Shown piece by piece: positions 23,202 to 27,507 of a stretch of 27,507 nt of DNA. Under the pieces are notes generated by a model that was given only the letters and a program-made list of their open reading frames with translations, was not told the origin of the DNA and searched no databases. Position 1 is the first letter of the stretch; the number at the start of each line of letters is the position of its first letter. Origin of the DNA: Parasulfuritortus sp037446165 (GTDB lineage Bacteria; Pseudomonadota; Gammaproteobacteria; Burkholderiales; Thiobacillaceae); the NCBI GenBank assembly GCA_037446165.1, contig JBBIJC010000021.1, forward strand, positions 1 through 27,507, given 5' to 3'. The position numbers were made by a program, and so were the translations under genes.

Positions 23202-24472
23202 TCGCCATAGCCCCCACCCAGAACCTGGTCGAGGCCCTGCTGACCGACCTGTCCAATTCCGTCCTGATCAGCCAGTTCGCCGTGCTATTGGGCGCCATTG
23301 CGGCTGGCTGGCTGGCCGCGCACAAGATCGAAATCAACCAATCTGACAAGACCCGCGAGATCTGGCACGTCCCGGAATGGAAGCGGTTCCTGATCCCGCT
23401 GTTTTCCCTGATCCTGATCCTGATCGCCCGGCCCTTCATGGCTCTGCGGGAAAGCACGCACCTGCTCAACTTGGCGGTGCCGCTGCTGCTGTCGATGTTT
23501 GCCATCCAGCTCTCGTTCTTCCTGCTGCGCAGCGTGTTCCACCATGGCACCGTCCTGCGTCGCATCGAACGCATCGTTTCCTGGCTGGTCTGGGGCATCG
23601 TGGCGATTCACATCACTGGCTATCTTGGCGCCCTGGTCGACACCCTGGACGGCATCGGCTTCAGCATCGGCCGGCAACACATCTCGCTCTACACCGCCCT
23701 GCTCGGCCTGTTCTCGGTCACCGTCACCCTGATTGGCGCCCTCTCGCTGGGACGCCTGGTGGAAAACCGGCTGATCGCCGCCAGCAACCTGGACGGCAAC
23801 CTCAAGGCGGCGCTGGGCAAGATCGTCCGCTCGTTGCTGATCGTGATTGCCGTGCTGATCGCCCTGCCCCTGGTCGGCATCGACATCACCGTGCTGTCCG
23901 TGTTCAGCGGCGCGCTGGGGGTCGGGCTCGGACTGGGTCTGCAAAAGGTCGCCAGCAACTACGTCTCCGGCTTCACCATCCTGCTGGAAAACTCGATCCG
24001 CATCGGCGACATGGTGACCATCAACGACCGCTACGGCGAAGTGCGCAAGATCGCCACCCGCTATACCGTCATCAAGGGGCTGGACGGCAGCGAAACCATT
24101 CTCCCCAACGAAACCCTGATCACCTCCGCGGTGACCAACCACAGCCTGAGCAACCCGGACAACATGGTCAGCATTCCGGTCCAGGTCGCCTACCAAGCCG
24201 ACCTGCGCAAGGCCGAGGCGATCATGCTCGACGCCGCCCGCCAGAATCCCGATGTGCTGGACATACCCTCACCTGCCGTGCGCCTCGCCGAGTTTGGCGA
24301 CAACGGCATCAACCTGAAACTGGTAGTCTGGTTCAAGCACCCAGAAAGCGGCACGGTGCATCTGGTGTCCGATCTGAACTGGGCGATCTGGGAAGGCTTC
24401 CAGCGGGAAGACATCGAGATACCCTACCCGCAACGGGTGGTGCGCATCGTGGAAAACGCTGCGCCGGCCTGA
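23198..24472 (+). CDS. MscS-family mechanosensitive channel
   Basis: A 424-residue membrane protein. About six hydrophobic segments lie at residues 22-40, 64-80, 88-113, 125-147, 161-187 and 207-226. Then comes the pore-lining helix with its glycine/alanine ladder (SGALGVGLGLGLQKVASNYVSG, 237-258) and the MscS beta domain (IRIGDMVTI, then ILPNETLITSAVTNHS). It is longer than E. coli MscS (286) because of extra N-terminal helices, like the larger MscS paralogues. It protects against hypo-osmotic shock. The start overlaps the nuclease stop (ATGA). The gene is convergent with ppc, 47 bp apart. Confidence 0.92.
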   Translation: MIAIAPTQNLVEALLTDLSNSVLISQFAVLLGAIAAGWLAAHKIEINQSDKTREIWHVPEWKRFLIPLFSLILILIARPFMALRESTHLLNLAVPLLLSMFAIQLSFFLLRSVFHHGTVLRRIERIVSWLVWGIVAIHITGYLGALVDTLDGIGFSIGRQHISLYTALLGLFSVTVTLIGALSLGRLVENRLIAASNLDGNLKAALGKIVRSLLIVIAVLIALPLVGIDITVLSVFSGALGVGLGLGLQKVASNYVSGFTILLENSIRIGDMVTINDRYGEVRKIATRYTVIKGLDGSETILPNETLITSAVTNHSLSNPDNMVSIPVQVAYQADLRKAEAIMLDAARQNPDVLDIPSPAVRLAEFGDNGINLKLVVWFKHPESGTVHLVSDLNWAIWEGFQREDIEIPYPQRVVRIVENAAPA

Positions 24473-24519
24473 CTGGTCCGGTGGCAATAATCGTCACCGA
24501 ACCTTTGCAACCGTGCCTT

Positions 24520-27303
24520 TTATCCCGTATTCCTCATCCCTGCGGCGATGGCATTGATCGAGCGCAGCAGGGGCGCCAGCCAGGGGCTGTCGCTGTCCTG
24601 GCCGGCCCGCAGCTTGTGCAGCAGGGCGACCTGGATATGGTTTAGCGGGTCCAGGTAAGGGTTGCGGTGAGCGAGGGAAACCGCCAGTTCAGGGGTTTCC
24701 TCCAGTAGCGTGGTGATGTCCGCGACGTGGAGAATCTGGCGCACGGCGACCTGGTGCCGGTGCCTGATGATCTCGAATATACGGTCACCCGCTTCCCGGT
24801 CCAGACACAGACGGGCGTATTCGCGGGCGATGTTCATGTCGGCCTTGTACAGCGCCATCTGGGCGTTGGACAGCAAGGTCCGGAAGAAGGGCCAATCCCG
24901 ATACATGACCTGCAGTTTGGCCAGACGGGCGGGATCGTTGCCGCGCCAGTGCTCGATGGCGCTGTCGATGCCGTACCAGGTAGGCAGGGCGTGGCGCGAC
25001 TGGCCCCAGGCGAAGACCCAGCCGATAGCGCGGACCGAGGATAGCGAGCGGTCGCCCTTCTTGCGGTGCGACGGCCGCGAGCCGATGTTGAGCAGGCCAA
25101 TTTCCTGGATCGGCGTGACTTCGTAGAAGTAATCCAGGAAGCCGGGCGTGTTGCAGGTCAGTTCGCGGTAGGTCGCTTCGCCCTGGGCCGCCAGTTCGTC
25201 CATGATGGCCAGGTAGTCCTTGCGGTCCACGGCAGGAGCGCGGACCAGATGCGTGCTGGCCTTGAGCGTGCCGGTGACGCCCAGGGTCAGCTCGTAGACC
25301 GCGGTTTCCATGTTGTTGTACTTGTAGAACAGCACTTCGCCCTGTTCGGTCAGCTTGAGCTGGCCGCGCACGGTGCCCGGCGGCTGGGCCAGGATGGCGG
25401 CATGGGTCGGGCCGCCGCCCCGGCCCAGCGTGCCGCCCCGGCCGTGGAACAGCCGGCAGGGCACGTCGTACCGGTCGGACAGGGCCATGATCCGCTTCTG
25501 TGCTTCATACAGATGCCAGGAGGAGGCCAGGATGCCGCCGTCCTTGCACGAATCCGAATAGCCCAGCATCACCTCCTGGCCTTCACCATAAGCCTGCAGC
25601 AGGTTGCGGTAGATGGGCTGGGTATAGAGCTGTTCCAGAACCGCTTCGGCGTGCTTCAGGTCGTCGATGGTCTCGAACAAGGGCGAAATGCCGATATGGC
25701 AATACCAGCGCCCGGCCAGCCTGCCGGCCAGCCCGGCCTGAGCGGCCAGCATCATGACCTCCATGACGTGCGAGGCGGTGTGGGTCATGGAAATGACGTA
25801 GCGGCCGAAGCAGTCCGGCCCCAATTCCTGGCGCATGTGGGCGATGAGCTGGAACACCAGCAGGATTTCCTGGCTGGCTTCGGACAGCCTGGCCGAATCG
25901 AAGTGCAGCGCCGCCGGATTGGCGATGGCATCGGCCAGCAGGTCGATCCTGGCCTTCTCGTCGAGCGCGGCGTAATCGACCTTGAGCGCAAGGTGGAGCA
26001 GTTCGCCGACCGCCTCGCTGTGCCGGTTCGATTCCTGGCGCACGTCCAGCTGCATGAGGTGAAAGCCAAAGGTTTCCACCAGCCGGATCAGGTCCTGCAA
26101 TTCACCCCGGGACAGGGCCGCATCGCCATGACTGGTGAGCGAGTCGCGGATCAGCAGGAGATCCTTCATGAACCCCTGTGCATCGGCGTAACCGGGCTGG
26201 TCGAGGCCGCGCGCATCGCCGGCAATGGCGCTCTTGATCAGATCCAGATTGCGCCGGATGCGGTATTGCATGACCTCGATCTTGCGCCGGTAAGGCTCCT
26301 GGGGATGGGGATTGGGCTTGCCGCCGAACATCCGGCTGGCGATCAGGGCGTCTTCTTCCAGGCTGGCGAGAAAGGCCTCGGACGGCTGACACAACCGGTC
26401 CGACAGGCTGAGCTGATCGAACAGCCGGTCAAGGCGGCGCAGATATTCGACGTTGATCGTCCTGGCCTGGGAGCGCCAGGCCAGCGCGGTCACTTCCGTG
26501 GTGACACCAGGGTGACCGTCCCGGTCGCCGCCGATCCAGGAACCGAAGCGCAGGAAGGCGGGAGCATCCAGTCCGGAGGCGGCCTCGTCGCCATACACGT
26601 TGCGCACGGCCTTGTGGAAATTCCGGTAGACCTGGGTCACCGCCTGAAACAGCGATTGCGGGAAGTAGGAAAGTCCCGAATCGATTTCATCCCGTACATC
26701 GAGCTTGAAGGAACGCACTTCGTCGGTCTTCCACAGCGCGCGGATCTGATTGTCCAGCTGCTCGACCGCCTCGTCACGGTAGATGCCGCGGGTTCGCGGG
26801 TCATCCAGGTTTTCCACGGACAGGAAGATATTGCGCAGCGCGCCCTTGATGGTCCGCCGCCGGGCCTCGGATGGGTGCGCGGTCAGCACCGGCAGGTAGC
26901 ACAGCTTGCTCAGCAGGGTCTGCAGCTCGTCCGGTCGCACACCCTGCTGTTTGAGGTCGAGCAGCGTGTCGTGAAACGAGCCGGTCCACATATGACCTTC
27001 CTGCTTGACCAGTTGCCGGCGGCGATGCAACTGTGCCGTCTCTTCCGCGATGTTCAGCAGGCTGAAGTAAAGGTTGAAGGCGCGGATGATGCTGGACAGG
27101 GCTTCCGGCGGCTGCTTCTCGATCAACTCGTCCAGGCTTGCCTGCAAGGTCCGGCTCGGCTTCTCACGCAGGCTGACGAAGCCCTTGCGCAGTTTGCCCA
27201 GCACCTCATAAGTATCGCGGGGCAATTCGCTTTTCAAGACACGCGAGAGCAGCAGGCTGAGCAGGCGCTCCCGGGCGCGTAAGTCCTTGTCGTGGGTGTG
27301 CAT
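24520..27303 (-). CDS. ppc: Phosphoenolpyruvate carboxylase
   Basis: A 927-residue PEP carboxylase, making oxaloacetate from PEP and bicarbonate. Landmarks in order: TAHPSEARRR with catalytic H143, GGDRDGHPGVT (257-267), the LGYSDSCKDGG stretch, FHGRGGTLGRGGGP, and the C-terminal end GMRNTG. Two signatures depart from the E. coli form: HPSE instead of HPTE and GGDRDGHP instead of GGDRDGNP. Full length and the intact HGRGG loop argue it is active. It would replenish C4 acids in an autotroph. The ATG at 27303 lacks a strong ribosome-binding site. It appears to be transcribed alone. Confidence 0.95.
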   Translation of the reverse strand: MHTHDKDLRARERLLSLLLSRVLKSELPRDTYEVLGKLRKGFVSLREKPSRTLQASLDELIEKQPPEALSSIIRAFNLYFSLLNIAEETAQLHRRRQLVKQEGHMWTGSFHDTLLDLKQQGVRPDELQTLLSKLCYLPVLTAHPSEARRRTIKGALRNIFLSVENLDDPRTRGIYRDEAVEQLDNQIRALWKTDEVRSFKLDVRDEIDSGLSYFPQSLFQAVTQVYRNFHKAVRNVYGDEAASGLDAPAFLRFGSWIGGDRDGHPGVTTEVTALAWRSQARTINVEYLRRLDRLFDQLSLSDRLCQPSEAFLASLEEDALIASRMFGGKPNPHPQEPYRRKIEVMQYRIRRNLDLIKSAIAGDARGLDQPGYADAQGFMKDLLLIRDSLTSHGDAALSRGELQDLIRLVETFGFHLMQLDVRQESNRHSEAVGELLHLALKVDYAALDEKARIDLLADAIANPAALHFDSARLSEASQEILLVFQLIAHMRQELGPDCFGRYVISMTHTASHVMEVMMLAAQAGLAGRLAGRWYCHIGISPLFETIDDLKHAEAVLEQLYTQPIYRNLLQAYGEGQEVMLGYSDSCKDGGILASSWHLYEAQKRIMALSDRYDVPCRLFHGRGGTLGRGGGPTHAAILAQPPGTVRGQLKLTEQGEVLFYKYNNMETAVYELTLGVTGTLKASTHLVRAPAVDRKDYLAIMDELAAQGEATYRELTCNTPGFLDYFYEVTPIQEIGLLNIGSRPSHRKKGDRSLSSVRAIGWVFAWGQSRHALPTWYGIDSAIEHWRGNDPARLAKLQVMYRDWPFFRTLLSNAQMALYKADMNIAREYARLCLDREAGDRIFEIIRHRHQVAVRQILHVADITTLLEETPELAVSLAHRNPYLDPLNHIQVALLHKLRAGQDSDSPWLAPLLRSINAIAAGMRNTG

Positions 27304-27401
27304 GGTTTTCTACTCTGATGTCAGGTGCCAATAGCAGCAAGAAATATGCCGGGCGCCGTATCGAAAAAAGCGGGGTACCTCAGCTGGAGAACCCCATCGA
27401 C

Positions 27402-27424
27402 TGCACCAAGATGGCGCCTTGGTG
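27402..27424. promoter_or_regulatory. Dyad upstream of ppc, hairpin or NtrC-like site
   Basis: CACCAAG-N7-CTTGGTG (27404-27424) is a perfect 7-bp inverted repeat. The overlapping 17-mer TGCACCAAGATGGCGCC (27402-27418) matches the NtrC consensus at 14 of 17 positions. It lies about 100 bp upstream of ppc. No complete sigma-54 promoter lies between, so its role is uncertain. The rest of 27304-27507 shows no gene. Confidence 0.3.
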
Positions 27425-27507
27425 AACCAACATGTTACACAATCACTCAGCCAGGCTACATGCTCCGCAAACCTTTCAGCCGGCGCCATCCAGGGTTTTC
27501 AGCCCAA

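Noticed and set aside
24473..24519. Terminator between mscS and ppc
   Set aside because: A 5-6 bp CCGGTG/CACCG stem with an 11-nt loop and no adjacent T run is not convincing.
27304..27345. Sigma-54 promoter for ppc
   Set aside because: TGGCAC is present on the minus strand but the expected TTGC at -12 reads ATCA, so the promoter is incomplete.
1..27507. Carboxysome genes, CRISPR arrays, tRNA or rRNA genes, complete insertion sequences
   Set aside because: Looked for beside the RuBisCO genes and in every intergenic gap; none seen. The inverted repeats are single palindromes without regular spacer-repeat structure.

Overview
The window reads as a high-GC betaproteobacterial chromosome from a chemolithoautotroph, most like Thiobacillus and its relatives. 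The main reason is two complete RuBisCO systems side by side: form II (cbbM) and form IA (cbbL/cbbS). Each has its own divergently transcribed LysR-type CbbR and its own CbbQ/CbbO activase pair. No carboxysome shell genes are present. Taxonomy is inferred from protein flavour and gene order only.

Left part (1-10 kb), all genes on the minus strand. Reading in the direction of transcription: cbbM, a strong intrinsic terminator, the stress module prkA-yeaH-spoVR, then the form II-side cbbQ-cbbO. The prkA-yeaH-spoVR block sits between cbbM and the activase genes expected next to it. Its upstream region carries a near-consensus sigma-54 promoter and two NtrC-like sites. Several palindromic repeats lie in this part: a composite element at the left edge, one inside the cbbQ-cbbO junction, and a duplicated scrap of the cbbO 3' end just downstream of cbbO.

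Middle part (10-18.3 kb). cbbR diverges from cbbM and is followed by a small uncharacterised gene. Convergent to it runs the form I operon on the minus strand: cbbL, cbbS, cbbQ, cbbO and an uncharacterised 98-residue gene. A second cbbR diverges from cbbL. A hairpin over the cbbL stop codon and an intrinsic terminator after cbbS probably set the large/small subunit and activase expression levels.

Right part (18.3-27.5 kb) is mostly housekeeping. It holds an Alx/TerC-family membrane protein and HtpX protease on the minus strand, then a plus-strand operon with overlapping or nearly overlapping genes (NhaR-like LysR regulator, RsmB-type rRNA methyltransferase, secreted phospholipase-D-fold nuclease, MscS-family channel). 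Last is phosphoenolpyruvate carboxylase on the minus strand. PEP carboxylase fits the autotrophic theme as an anaplerotic carbon-fixing enzyme.

Functionally, the two RuBisCOs give carboxylation under different CO2/O2 regimes. CbbR proteins would tune each operon, and CbbQ (AAA+) with CbbO (vWA) would remove inhibitory sugar phosphates from each enzyme. The prkA-yeaH pair is also an AAA+ protein plus a vWA-like protein, so three AAA+/vWA pairs lie within about 15 kb. I see no tRNA, rRNA, CRISPR array or complete insertion sequence.
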